A DNA stretch of 41,575 nt, taken from NCBI GenBank assembly GCA_003241875.1, contig QBLU01000018.1, forward strand, positions 60,801-102,375, read 5' to 3'. Positions 8,618 through 16,865 of this stretch are shown here, piece by piece (within the stretch, counting starts at the first letter, position 1; every line of letters begins with the position of its first letter). The DNA comes from Alphaproteobacteria bacterium (GTDB taxonomy: Bacteria > Pseudomonadota > Alphaproteobacteria > Sphingomonadales > Sphingomonadaceae). The notes beneath the pieces were generated by a model. It ran no database searches and was not told the origin of the DNA. It was given only the letters and a program-made list of their open reading frames with translations. Made by a program: the position numbers and the translations under genes.

Positions 8618-9247
8618 CTATCGCCCGGTCATCACGAACTTGTCGGGGTATTTCCCCCGGGCCGGCGCGTAATAGCTCTGGATGATCGGCAGGTCGCGGT
8701 CATAGTCGCCGCTCGGCCACAGCGTCGCCGGCAGGCTGACGGTCTTGGTCGCATAGTCCATGACCGCAAAGGTGATCGGCACGCCCGCCGCGACGGCGAT
8801 GTGGTAAAATCCCGATTTCCATTTGTCGACGGCGTCGCGGGTGCCTTCGGGTGGCACCACCAGAACCAGGTCGTCGGCGGCGGCAAAGGCGTCGACCATG
8901 CTCTGCACCACGGCATTGCTCTTGGTGCGATCGATGGGGACACAGCCGGTCCATTTGACGATGCCGCCGAGCGGCCCCTCGGTCAGGCTCTTCTTGCCCA
9001 TGTAGTTGAGCCGGATGCGCCATTTCGCAGCGGCGGCGATCATCCAGATGCCGTCCCAGTTCGACGTATGCGGGCCGGCGGTGACGACGACCTTGTGATC
9101 CGCGGGCCAGTCGCCGGCAATGCGCCAGCCGCCCAGACCGAGGAATGCCCGCCCGCACCAGTGCCAGATTTCGACGAGCAGGCCGCGCGGCGGCCGCGAT
9201 CGCGCGCTGCGAAGATCATGGACGATCAGGGTGCCGGGTGCTGCCAT
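8618..9247 (-). CDS. PlsC-type lysophospholipid acyltransferase family protein
   Basis: The protein has 209 residues and carries the acyltransferase signatures. Block I is HTSNWDG (HX4D, His near residue 61), and block III is PPEGTR (about 134-139), preceded by VPIDR. Enzymes of this superfamily move acyl chains from acyl-CoA or acyl-ACP to glycerophospholipids or related alcohols at the inner membrane. This short form belongs to a group often annotated only as glycerol acyltransferase, and its acceptor is unknown. It diverges from hslV, with a 125-bp gap holding both promoters. Confidence 0.82.
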   Translation of the reverse strand: MAAPGTLIVHDLRSARSRPPRGLLVEIWHWCGRAFLGLGGWRIAGDWPADHKVVVTAGPHTSNWDGIWMIAAAAKWRIRLNYMGKKSLTEGPLGGIVKWTGCVPIDRTKSNAVVQSMVDAFAAADDLVLVVPPEGTRDAVDKWKSGFYHIAVAAGVPITFAVMDYATKTVSLPATLWPSGDYDRDLPIIQSYYAPARGKYPDKFVMTGR

Positions 9248-9372
9248 CGCCGGGGCTTAGCAGTTGCCCCCGAACGTTGCCATGCCGTCAGCTTTGGCAG
9301 GTCTTTTCTCGGGCCGAAACCTTCCTACATCGATGCGGACAGCAGAATTCAACCGAAAGCACATTTTCCAAA

Positions 9373-9933
9373 ATGGCAGATTTTTCCGACTGGCACGGCA
9401 CGACGATCGTGTCGGTGCGCAAGAACGGCCATGTCACCATCGCCGGCGACGGCCAGGTGACGATGGGCAACACCGTGATGAAACCCAATGCCAAGAAGGT
9501 CCGCCGCCTCGGCCCCGGCGGCCTCGTCATCGGCGGCTTTGCCGGTGCCACCGCCGACGCCTTCACCCTGTTCGAACGGCTGGAGGCCAAGCTCGAGCGC
9601 TATCCCGGGCAATTGACGCGCGCCGCCGTCGAGCTCGCCAAGGACTGGCGCACCGATCGCTACTTGCGCCGGCTCGAGGCGATGATGATCGTCGCCGACA
9701 AGGACGTGACCCTGGTGCTGACCGGCACCGGCGACGTGCTGGAGCCGCTGGGCGGGGTCGCCGCCATCGGATCGGGCGGCAACTATGCGCTCGCCGCCGC
9801 CCGGGCGCTGGCCGACACCGACCAGGATGCCGAGCACATCGCCCGCCGCGCGATGGCGATCGCTGCCGAACTGTGCATCTACACCAACGACCAGCTGACC
9901 GTCGAAACCATCGCGGCAGGAGAGGACAAGTGA
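9373..9933 (+). CDS. hslV: ATP-dependent protease peptidase subunit HslV
   Basis: This is a proteasome-like threonine peptidase of 186 residues and forms the core of the HslVU (ClpQY) protease. The mature N-terminus of the family is TTIVSV. Here it is preceded by the nine residues MADFSDWHG, so Thr10 should be the nucleophile after propeptide removal. Further hallmarks are [31 protein letters not shown] and [17 protein letters not shown] longer in-frame extension upstream lacks family similarity. There is no clear Shine-Dalgarno sequence before this ATG. The stop overlaps the GTG start of hslU, so the two are translationally coupled. Confidence 0.96.
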   Translation: MADFSDWHGTTIVSVRKNGHVTIAGDGQVTMGNTVMKPNAKKVRRLGPGGLVIGGFAGATADAFTLFERLEAKLERYPGQLTRAAVELAKDWRTDRYLRRLEAMMIVADKDVTLVLTGTGDVLEPLGGVAAIGSGGNYALAAARALADTDQDAEHIARRAMAIAAELCIYTNDQLTVETIAAGEDK

Positions 9934-11255
9934 ACGCCATGAACCCGGTTGCCGTCGATGAAGCGGGCCTGACCCCGCGCGAGATCGTCGCCGCGCTCGA
10001 TCGCCACATCGTCGGGCAGGACGACGCCAAGAAGGCCGTCGCCGTCGCGCTGCGCAACCGCTGGCGCCGGCAGCGGCTCGGCGACGACCTGCGCGACGAG
10101 GTGACGCCCAAGAACATCCTGATGATCGGGCCCACCGGCTGCGGCAAGACCGAGATCAGCCGGCGCCTCGCCAAGCTGGCCAATGCGCCATTCCTCAAGA
10201 TCGAGGCGACCAAGTTCACCGAGGTCGGCTATGTCGGCCGCGACGTCGATTCGATCGTCCGCGACCTGGTCGAGGAATCGATCCGCCTGGTCCGCGAGAA
10301 CCGCCGCGCCGGCGTCAAGGACGCCGCCGAAGCCGCCGCCGAAGGCCGACTGCTCGACGTGCTGGTCGGTAAGGACGCCAGCGAGGCGACGCGGCTGGCG
10401 TTTCGCGACCGCTTCCGCAACGGCGACCTCAAGGGCCGCGAGGTCGAGATCGAGGTTGCCGACAATCCGCCGGCCTTCGAGATGCCCGGCATGCAGCCGG
10501 GCCAGGTCGGCATGATCAACCTGGGCGACATGCTCGGCAAGGCGATGGGCGGCCGCACCAAGCGCCGCAAGATGAAGGTGGAGGCCGCCTGGGAGGCGCT
10601 GCTCGCCGAGGAATCGGACAAGCGGCTCGACGACGACGACATCGCCCGCGAGGCGGTGCGCAGCGCCGAGGCCAACGGCATCGTGTTCCTCGACGAGATC
10701 GACAAGATCGCCGTTTCCGACGTCCGCGGCGGCTCGGTCAGCCGCGAAGGCGTGCAGCGCGACCTGCTGCCGTTGATCGAGGGCACCACCGTCGCGACGA
10801 AATACGGCCCGGTGAAGACCGACCACATCCTGTTCATCGCCTCGGGGGCATTCCATGTGTCGAAACCCAGCGACCTGCTGCCCGAACTGCAGGGCCGGCT
10901 GCCTATCCGCGTCGAGCTGAAGGGCCTGACCTATGAGGATTTCAAGCGCATCCTGACCGATACCGAGGCGTCGCTGATCCGCCAGTATACGGCGTTGCTC
11001 GGCACCGAGGGCGTGACGCTCAGCCTGACGAGCGACGGCATCGACGCGATCGCCCGCACCGCCGCACAGGTCAACGACGCGGTCGAGAACATCGGCGCCC
11101 GGCGGCTGCAGACGGTGATGGAAAAGCTGCTCGAATCGCTCAGCTTCGACGCCAGCGAACGCGCCGGCGAGGCGGTGACCATCGACGCCGCCTATGTCGA
11201 GCGCGAGCTCGGCGCCATCGCGCGGGATACCGATCTGTCGAAGTTCATCCTGTAA
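9930..11255 (+). CDS. hslU: ATP-dependent protease ATPase subunit HslU
   Basis: This AAA+ unfoldase feeds proteins to HslV. Starting at GTG 9930 it has 441 residues. The Walker A box GPTGCGKT is at 67-74, Walker B is IVFLDEIDK at about 251-259, and the large I-domain insertion lies between them. The C-terminus DLSKFIL is the conserved tail that docks into HslV pockets. GTG 9930 overlaps the hslV stop by four bases and has AGGAGAGG seven bases upstream. ATG 9939 is a three-codon-shorter alternative with poorer spacing. The gene is complete and normal in length. Confidence 0.96.
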   Translation: MNAMNPVAVDEAGLTPREIVAALDRHIVGQDDAKKAVAVALRNRWRRQRLGDDLRDEVTPKNILMIGPTGCGKTEISRRLAKLANAPFLKIEATKFTEVGYVGRDVDSIVRDLVEESIRLVRENRRAGVKDAAEAAAEGRLLDVLVGKDASEATRLAFRDRFRNGDLKGREVEIEVADNPPAFEMPGMQPGQVGMINLGDMLGKAMGGRTKRRKMKVEAAWEALLAEESDKRLDDDDIAREAVRSAEANGIVFLDEIDKIAVSDVRGGSVSREGVQRDLLPLIEGTTVATKYGPVKTDHILFIASGAFHVSKPSDLLPELQGRLPIRVELKGLTYEDFKRILTDTEASLIRQYTALLGTEGVTLSLTSDGIDAIARTAAQVNDAVENIGARRLQTVMEKLLESLSFDASERAGEAVTIDAAYVERELGAIARDTDLSKFIL

Positions 11256-11279
11256 CCGGCAGGCATCGCGGAACGAATG

Positions 11280-11318
11280 TCCTGTCGTCCCGGCATCGCA
11301 AAGGCCGGGACGACAGGA
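11280..11318 (+). promoter_or_regulatory. 15-bp hairpin that sequesters the DUF417 ribosome binding site
   Basis: TCCTGTCGTCCCGGC (11280-11294) and its exact complement GCCGGGACGACAGGA (11304-11318) flank a nine-base loop. The right arm contains most of AGGAG (11315-11319), the Shine-Dalgarno of the gene starting at 11328. It begins 25 bases after the hslU stop and has no T-run. It resembles dispersed palindromic intergenic repeats found in many proteobacteria, here placed where it could gate translation. Confidence 0.7.
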
Positions 11319-11327
11319 GCGATTTCG

Positions 11328-11819
11328 ATGGCAGCCCCCGACGTCTCGATCACCCACGACGTTGCCGGGCGTGATCCCCTCGCCCGGACCGGGCTTGCCA
11401 TCGGCACCCTTGCCCTGGCGCTGATCTATCTCGTCTTCGGACTGTCGAAGTTTACCACCGGGGAGGCGACGGCACTTGTCGACATCGTCAAGCCGAGCCC
11501 GTTCCTCGGCTGGGTGTACGGGCTTGCATCGCCGATGCAGTTTTCCCAGGCCCTCGGATGCATCGAGCTCGGTATCGGCGCCCTGATCGCGGCGCGGCCG
11601 CTGGCGCCGCGGCTGTCGGCCGTAGGCGGCTTGCTGTCGGCCGGGCTGTTCCTGATGACCCTGTCTTTCCTGCTGTCGACCCCCGGCGTTTTCGACCCCG
11701 CCCGCGGCCTGTTCGGATTTTTCGGCGGCGCCGGGCATTTCCTGCTGAAGGACCTGGGGCTGCTGGCCCTGTCGCTGCTGGTCGCGGCCGATTCCATCGG
11801 CGCTGCGCGCGGACGCTGA
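11328..11819 (+). CDS. DUF417 (YkgB/RclC-like) membrane protein
   Basis: The protein has 163 residues and four predicted membrane helices. Family signatures are IYLVFGLSKFT near the first helix, ATALVDIVKPSPFLGWVYGL, TLSFLLSTPGVFDPARG, and HFLLKDLGLLALSLLVAADS in the last helix. DUF417 includes RclC of E. coli, linked to reactive chlorine resistance; the biochemical activity is unknown. ATG 11328 has AGGAG eight bases upstream, inside a long hairpin. The gene follows hslVU on the same strand, and a heat- or stress-linked co-regulation is possible but unproven. Confidence 0.82.
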   Translation: MAAPDVSITHDVAGRDPLARTGLAIGTLALALIYLVFGLSKFTTGEATALVDIVKPSPFLGWVYGLASPMQFSQALGCIELGIGALIAARPLAPRLSAVGGLLSAGLFLMTLSFLLSTPGVFDPARGLFGFFGGAGHFLLKDLGLLALSLLVAADSIGAARGR

Positions 11820-11825
11820 ACCCGC

Positions 11826-11853
11826 CTTGCCCCCGCCGCTGCGGCGGGGCAAG
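11826..11853 (+). terminator. GC-rich hairpin after the DUF417 gene
   Basis: CTTGCCCC-C-GCCGC pairs with GCGGCGGGGCAAG over 13 bp with one bulged C and a one- to three-base loop. It starts seven bases after the stop. No T-run follows, so termination is uncertain. It may simply separate this gene from the aminopeptidase message. Confidence 0.45.
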
Positions 11854-11886
11854 TTCCGGCCTTCTCGGAAAAGGCTGCGTAACAAA

Positions 11887-14508
11887 ATGAACTATCTGGC
11901 GTCCGCATTCCTCGCCACTTCGGCCGTGCTGGCCATCGCCGCTGCGCCGGCGCCGCCGCTCGGCCGGCTGCCCGCCGGGGTGACGCCGACGGCCTATAGG
12001 CTCGACCTGACCGTCGACCCGGCCAAGCCGACGTTTACCGGCCATACCGAAATCGATGCGACGCTGGCGACAGCGACATCGACGGTCTTCCTCCACGGCC
12101 GCGACCTGAAGGTCAGCCGCGCCACCGCCACCGCCGGCGGCAAGACCGTTACCGCCCGCTATACCGAGGTCGACAGCAGCGGCGTCGCCCGGCTCGATCT
12201 CGCGTCGCCGATGCCGGCGGGCAAGGTCACCTTTGCGCTCGACTATGCCGCCGGCTTCCGGCCCGGCGCCGAAGGCCTGTTCCACGGCAAGGTCGGCAAT
12301 GACTGGTACGCCTGGACCCAGATGGAGCCGATCGACGCCCGCCGCATGTTCCCGGGCTTCGACGAGCCGGGTTTCAAGACGCCGTTCACCGTCACGCTGA
12401 CCGTGCCGACCACGGCCAAGGCCTTTGCCAATGCCCCCGAGGTTTCGGCGACCCCCAAGGGCGCGATGACGGTCCACAAATTCGCGCCGACCCAGCCGCT
12501 GCCGACCTATCTCGTCGCTGTCGGCGTCGGCCCGTTCGATGTGGTGTCGGCGACCATCCCGGCCAACGCCGTGCGCAAGACCCCGCTCGAATTCCGCGTC
12601 ATCGCCACCAAGGGCCAGGCGCCGCGCATGCAGATCACCGCGCGCGAGACGCCCCGGCTGCTGGCGCTGCTCGAGGACTATTTCGGCAGCCCCTACCCCT
12701 ATGAAAAACTCGATGCCCTCGCCTCCCCGATCCAGGGCGGCGCGATGGAGAACGCCGGGCTGATCATCTATTCCGACAGCCTGATCCTGCTCGACGACGA
12801 CGCTCCGCCCAGCCAGTTGCGCGGTTTCGGCGAGGTGTCGGCGCACGAGATGGCGCACCAGTGGTTCGGCGACCTGGTGACGCCGACCTGGTGGACCGAC
12901 ATCTGGCTCAACGAGAGCTTTGCATCGTGGATGGGCAACAAGGTCGGCGACCTGTGGCGCGGCGATCTCGGCATCGGCGTCAGCGAAGTCGCCGGCGCCT
13001 TCGACGCCATGGACACCGATTCGCTCGGCCGCGGCCGGCCGATGCGCCAGACCATCGACCGCAACGACCAGATCGGCAGCTCGTTCGACAGCATCACCTA
13101 CCAGAAGGGCGCGCAGGTGGTTTCGATGTTCGAGGCCTTTGTCGGCCCCGAGAAATTCCGTGCCGGCGTCCAGCTCCACATGCGCCGCCATGCCCATGGC
13201 AACGCCACGGCAGAGGATTTCTTCGCGTCGGTCGGCGAGGCGGCGGGCGACCCGCGCCTGGTGCCGGCCCTGCGCACCTTCACCGACCAGACCGGCGTGC
13301 CGGTGGTGACCGTCGAGGACCGCCCCGACGGCATCCGTCTGCGCCAGTCGCGCTATGTCCCCATCGGGGTCGCCACCGATCGCATGCTGCGGACCTGGTC
13401 GATCCCGATGTGCCTGTCACGCGGCGAGGGCCGCACCTGCACGCTGCTGGACAAGACCGAAGCGACGCTGCCGCCGCTGGTCGGGACGGCCGCGGCGCTG
13501 ATGCCCAACGCCGGCGGCGCCGGCTATTACCGGTTTTCGCCGGTTGGCGGCTGGAACGCCTTGATCGACGCGGCACCGACCCTGCCCGGCCGCGACGCGA
13601 TGGCGGTCGCCGACAGCCTGTGGGCCGATTTCGCCGCCGGCAAGACCGATTTCGCGACGGTGGCACGCGGTGCCAAGGCGCTGGCGGCCAATCCCGAGCG
13701 CCTCGCCGCGGTGGCGATCGGCTATCACCTCAAGGAGGTCGGCGACACGCTGCTGACACCGGCGCAGCTGCCGCAATATCGCCGGATGATGGCGGCGATC
13801 TATGGCCCCCGGCTGGCGACGCTGGGTTTTGAACCGCGCCGCGGCGCCCATGCCACCGATACGGTGCCGCAGCAGACGTTGCGCGCCTCGCTGGTGTCGC
13901 TGCTGGCGCTGGAGGCCCGCGACCCGGCCGTCCGGGCCAAGCTGCTAGCCGCGATCAAGGCCTATCTCGGCGGCGACGCGGCGGCAATCGAGCCGAGCTA
14001 TCGCCAGGTCGCGCTCGGAGTGGCCGTGCAGGACGGCGGCGTGGCGTTCATGGAAAGCCTGTCGAAGCGGATGATCGCGTCCGACGACCCGCTGTTCCGG
14101 TCACAGGCGAGCATTGCCATCGGCATGGCGGAGGGCGCGGCGGCGGTCGCGGCGGCGCAGCGGCTGGCGCTGGTCCCGGGGGTCCAGTCGCTCGAGACGG
14201 TGCGCACCATCGGCATGCTGGGCAGCCAGCCGACGGCGCGCGACGCGACGATCGACTTCGTCAACACCAACTTCGCGCGGGTCATGGAAAGCTACCCCGG
14301 CTTTGCCCGCACCTCGATCATCGGCCTGTATCGCGGCTATTGCGACACGGCGGCGATCGGCCGGATCGAGGCGATGGTGCAGCCCAAGCTCAAGACGATC
14401 GGCGGCGGCGAACTCGAGCTGTCGCAGACCAAGGAGCAGGTGGCGCAATGCGCGGCGCTGAAGGCCGCCAAGGGCGACGAAATCAGCCGCGTGCTGGCGA
14501 CATATTGA
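11887..14508 (+). CDS. Secreted M1 family aminopeptidase
   Basis: The protein has 873 residues, with a signal peptide (MNYLASAFLATSAVLAIAAA) followed by a gluzincin aminopeptidase. The exopeptidase motif is GGAMENAG (284-291). The zinc site is HEMAHQW with His320, Glu321 and His324, and Glu343 (WLNESF) is the third ligand, matching HEXXH-X18-E. The C-terminal half is the helical ERAP1-like domain. It should remove N-terminal residues from peptides in the periplasm or outside. ATG 11887 was chosen because the signal peptide starts there; the in-frame extension to 11827 reads through an intergenic hairpin. It ends at a strong terminator. Confidence 0.92.
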   Translation: MNYLASAFLATSAVLAIAAAPAPPLGRLPAGVTPTAYRLDLTVDPAKPTFTGHTEIDATLATATSTVFLHGRDLKVSRATATAGGKTVTARYTEVDSSGVARLDLASPMPAGKVTFALDYAAGFRPGAEGLFHGKVGNDWYAWTQMEPIDARRMFPGFDEPGFKTPFTVTLTVPTTAKAFANAPEVSATPKGAMTVHKFAPTQPLPTYLVAVGVGPFDVVSATIPANAVRKTPLEFRVIATKGQAPRMQITARETPRLLALLEDYFGSPYPYEKLDALASPIQGGAMENAGLIIYSDSLILLDDDAPPSQLRGFGEVSAHEMAHQWFGDLVTPTWWTDIWLNESFASWMGNKVGDLWRGDLGIGVSEVAGAFDAMDTDSLGRGRPMRQTIDRNDQIGSSFDSITYQKGAQVVSMFEAFVGPEKFRAGVQLHMRRHAHGNATAEDFFASVGEAAGDPRLVPALRTFTDQTGVPVVTVEDRPDGIRLRQSRYVPIGVATDRMLRTWSIPMCLSRGEGRTCTLLDKTEATLPPLVGTAAALMPNAGGAGYYRFSPVGGWNALIDAAPTLPGRDAMAVADSLWADFAAGKTDFATVARGAKALAANPERLAAVAIGYHLKEVGDTLLTPAQLPQYRRMMAAIYGPRLATLGFEPRRGAHATDTVPQQTLRASLVSLLALEARDPAVRAKLLAAIKAYLGGDAAAIEPSYRQVALGVAVQDGGVAFMESLSKRMIASDDPLFRSQASIAIGMAEGAAAVAAAQRLALVPGVQSLETVRTIGMLGSQPTARDATIDFVNTNFARVMESYPGFARTSIIGLYRGYCDTAAIGRIEAMVQPKLKTIGGGELELSQTKEQVAQCAALKAAKGDEISRVLATY

Positions 14509-14515
14509 TCCGGAA

Positions 14516-14549
14516 GCCGTGGCCGGCGCACGTCGGCCACGGCATTTTT
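14516..14549 (+). terminator. Rho-independent terminator of the aminopeptidase gene
   Basis: GCCGTGGCCG (14516-14525) pairs perfectly with CGGCCACGGC (14534-14543) over an eight-base loop, followed by ATTTTTC. It lies eight bases past the stop and isolates the following small gene from read-through. Confidence 0.9.
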
Positions 14550-14599
14550 CCATGCGACACCATGCACTTCGGTTCGTCGCAACGGCTCTGTCCTACAAG

Positions 14600-14614
14600 G
14601 AACAAAACAGGAAC
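14600..14614 (+). promoter_or_regulatory. LexA (SOS) box of the alphaproteobacterial type
   Basis: GAAC-N7-GAAC with spacer AAAACAG, read on the other strand as GTTC-CTGTTTT-GTTC, is an exact match to the GTTC-N7-GTTC direct repeat known as the LexA site in alphaproteobacteria. It lies 22 bases before the ATG of a 30-residue membrane peptide and downstream of a terminator, so that peptide is its only plausible target. A confident -35/-10 pair was not found around it. Confidence 0.6.
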
Positions 14615-14636
14615 AATATGAGCAGTGGAGTCGCGT

Positions 14637-14729
14637 ATGATTATTCTCGATCAGTCCTTGCTCATCGGCCTAGCCACCATCGTCACCAGCCTCGCCGCAC
14701 TGGTCTGGGCGTTTCGGCGCAAGCCGTGA
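14637..14729 (+). CDS. 30-residue single-pass membrane peptide, possibly SOS-induced
   Basis: This very short gene reads MIILDQSLLIGLATIVTSLA and ends WAFRRKP before a TGA. It is one hydrophobic helix (about residues 6-25) with an acidic N-terminus and a basic C-terminus, so the C-terminus is expected in the cytoplasm. GGAG lies six bases before the ATG, a good ribosome binding site. It stands alone between the aminopeptidase terminator and a convergent gene, directly behind a LexA-type box. The size, topology and SOS context recall SidA of Caulobacter, a 29-residue SOS-induced division inhibitor, but I cannot show sequence homology. Confidence 0.6.
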   Translation: MIILDQSLLIGLATIVTSLAALVWAFRRKP

Positions 14730-14733
14730 CGCC

Positions 14734-15600
14734 TCAGGCGGCGGCCCAGCGGCTGAAGATCGCCGTCGGCAGCAACAGCCCGCGGCCGTCCTCGCGAATC
14801 GCCATGTCGCCGCTGGCGATGCTGCCGCCGGCGCCGGCCATGACCTCGTCCATCAGCGCGTGGATGGCGAGCGCCGACATGCGGATGGCGTAGACGGTGA
14901 GCACCAGGAAGGCCGCATTGTTGCTGAGCAGCTGCCGAGCCAGGTGCATCAGCTCGGGCAGGTCACGCTCCAGCGACCAGATCTCGCCATCGGGACCGCG
15001 ACCGTATTTCGGCGGATCGAGCAATATGCCGTCGTACTTGCTGCCGCGCCGGACCTCGCGGCGCATGAACTTCAACGCGTCGTCGGTCAGCCAGCGCACT
15101 GGCGCATCGGCCAGACCCGACAGCGCCGCGTTGTCGCGCGCCGACGCCACCGCCTTCTTGCTCGCATCGACATGGGTCACCTGTGCCCCGGCCTCGGCGG
15201 CGATCAGGCTGCCGACGCCGGTATAGCCGAACATGTTGAGGACACGGGCGCCGGGCACCGTCCGCACCCGCATCCAGTCCCATTGCGCCCCCATGTCGGG
15301 GAAAAAGCCCAGGTGCCGGAACGGCGTGTTGGTGGCGGAAAAGCGCACCGGGCCTCGTGTCAGCGTCCAACGTTCGGGGACGTGATATTCAAGGTCCCAG
15401 CGGCCGCCGCCTTCATCGTCGCGGCCGCCGGTGAATTCGCCATCGGCCTTCCATTCGGGGCTTTGCGGACGCCACAGCGCCTGCGCCTCGGGTCGGATGA
15501 AGCGATAGGGGCCATAGCGTTCCAGCTTGCGGCCATCGCCCGAATCGAGAAGCGCGTAATCGTCCCAGGCTTCGGTCACCAGGACCTGAAGGCTGGTCAC
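14734..15600 (-). CDS. Class I SAM-dependent rRNA-type methyltransferase
   Basis: The protein has 288 residues and resembles the catalytic part of RlmI/RlmK-type 23S rRNA cytosine methyltransferases. Motif I is VLNMFGYTGVGSLIAAEAGA (about 120-139), the post-I acidic motif is THVDASKKAV, and motif IV is LLDPPKYGRG. No PUA domain is visible at the N-terminus. The start overlaps the M16 peptidase stop by four bases (ATGA), so it is the last cistron of the oxidase operon as far as can be seen. Its RNA target is not determined. Confidence 0.85.
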   Translation of the reverse strand: MTSLQVLVTEAWDDYALLDSGDGRKLERYGPYRFIRPEAQALWRPQSPEWKADGEFTGGRDDEGGGRWDLEYHVPERWTLTRGPVRFSATNTPFRHLGFFPDMGAQWDWMRVRTVPGARVLNMFGYTGVGSLIAAEAGAQVTHVDASKKAVASARDNAALSGLADAPVRWLTDDALKFMRREVRRGSKYDGILLDPPKYGRGPDGEIWSLERDLPELMHLARQLLSNNAAFLVLTVYAIRMSALAIHALMDEVMAGAGGSIASGDMAIREDGRGLLLPTAIFSRWAAA

Positions 15601-16865
15601 GCCGCCTTCTTCGTCGTCTTGACCACGCCGCCAGCTTTTGTCGGCTTCGCGACGGCGCCGATCTCCGCCCGCGCCGGGGCATGGGCAAGCATGGCCCGGC
15701 CGGCGGCGCGTGCCGCATCGACGGTCACTGCCTCGATCCGGGTCACCACTTCCGATGCCGGCACCCAGCGGCGATGGACGAGCAATTGCCGCGCCAGATA
15801 GTCGCCCTGCCCCTGCGGGCTTTCCAGCGCCATCAGCAGCGACGCCACCGCCTGCGCCCTGGCGCGCGCCAGTTCGGCCTCGTCGAGCGATTCGGCGGTT
15901 TCGGCCAGCACCCGGTCAATCAGGTCCCGCGCCCGCGCCGCGTCCTTGCGCGCCGTCGCGGCATGGACGCTCATCAGGCCGCCATCGGCATAGGGCGTCG
16001 TCGCCGCGCTGATCGAATAGGCGAGGCCGCGCGCCTCGCGCACCTCCTGGAACAGCCGGGACGACATGCCGCCGCCCGCCGCCAGGGTGAACAGCGCCGC
16101 GGCGTCGTGGCCGGGATCATAATGGCCCGGCGCCGGATAGCCGGCCGTCAACTGCGCCTGTTCGAACTTGCGCGGGTCGGCAAACTGGCCGGGGGCGAAG
16201 TGCGCCATCTCCGGCACCGGTTGCGCGCCGCCGCCGCCATTGGGAAATGCCGCCTCGGCCATCCGCATGACCTCGTCATGGTCGAGCTTGCCGGCCACGA
16301 CGAGCGTCAGCCGGTCGTTGCCGTAATGGGCGGCCAGCCAGCCGCGCAGATCGTCGGGCGTCAGCCGGCCCAGGCTGTCCTCGCTGCCGAGAATCGAGCG
16401 GCCAAGCGCCTGGCCCGGGAAGGCCGCTTCCTGCAAATGGTCGAAGACGATGTCGTCGGGCGTGTCGCGCGCTTCGCCGAGCTCCTGCAGCACGACATCC
16501 TTTTCGCGCACCAGGTCGTCTTCGTCGAAGCGCGGATTGGTGACGAGATCGGCGATGATGTCGATGCCGAGCGGCAGGTCGCGTGCCAGCAGCCGGGCAT
16601 GGAACACCGTGGTGTCGCGCGAGGTCCAGGCGTTGAGGCTGCCGCCGACATCCTCCACCTGTTCGGCGATGGCGCGGGCGCTGCGCGTCGCCGTGCCCTT
16701 GAACACCATGTGCTCGAACAGATGCGCGAGGCCATTGTCCTCGGCGCGTTCGAAGCGGGCGCCGGTTTCGGCGTGGATGGCGACCGCAACCGTCTCCACA
16801 CCCGGCGTCTCGCAGGTCGCGACCCGCAGCCCGTGGCGCGTGTGGCCGATCATCGGCGTCTTCAT
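15597..16865 (-). CDS. M16 family zinc peptidase (processing peptidase-like)
   Basis: The protein has 422 residues and the inverted zinc motif HLFEHMVFKGT (HxxEH, about residues 48-52), with the downstream Glu in VVLQELGEARDTPDD. It is related to the beta subunit of the mitochondrial processing peptidase, and the later glycine-rich region AAGGGMSSRLFQEVREARGLAYS is conserved as well. Length is normal for a single-chain bacterial member. It overlaps thrC and the methyltransferase gene by four bases on each side, indicating coupled translation. The thrC-M16 pair is a frequent alphaproteobacterial neighbourhood. Confidence 0.93.
   Translation of the reverse strand: MKTPMIGHTRHGLRVATCETPGVETVAVAIHAETGARFERAEDNGLAHLFEHMVFKGTATRSARAIAEQVEDVGGSLNAWTSRDTTVFHARLLARDLPLGIDIIADLVTNPRFDEDDLVREKDVVLQELGEARDTPDDIVFDHLQEAAFPGQALGRSILGSEDSLGRLTPDDLRGWLAAHYGNDRLTLVVAGKLDHDEVMRMAEAAFPNGGGGAQPVPEMAHFAPGQFADPRKFEQAQLTAGYPAPGHYDPGHDAAALFTLAAGGGMSSRLFQEVREARGLAYSISAATTPYADGGLMSVHAATARKDAARARDLIDRVLAETAESLDEAELARARAQAVASLLMALESPQGQGDYLARQLLVHRRWVPASEVVTRIEAVTVDAARAAGRAMLAHAPARAEIGAVAKPTKAGGVVKTTKKAA

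Noticed and set aside
9280-9372. A heat-shock (sigma-32) promoter before hslV
   Set aside because: CTTTTC and CCTACAT can be paired only with wrong spacing and several mismatches, so no promoter is claimed although one is expected.
9879-11885. A 668-codon open frame antisense to hslU
   Set aside because: It is the antisense shadow of a complete hslU, with compositional bias and no recognisable domain.
14618-14893. An alternative start at ATG 14618 giving a longer product in another frame
   Set aside because: That frame runs into the convergent methyltransferase gene with Arg/Pro/Ser-rich shadow sequence, whereas ATG 14637 has a well-spaced GGAG and yields a clean membrane helix.
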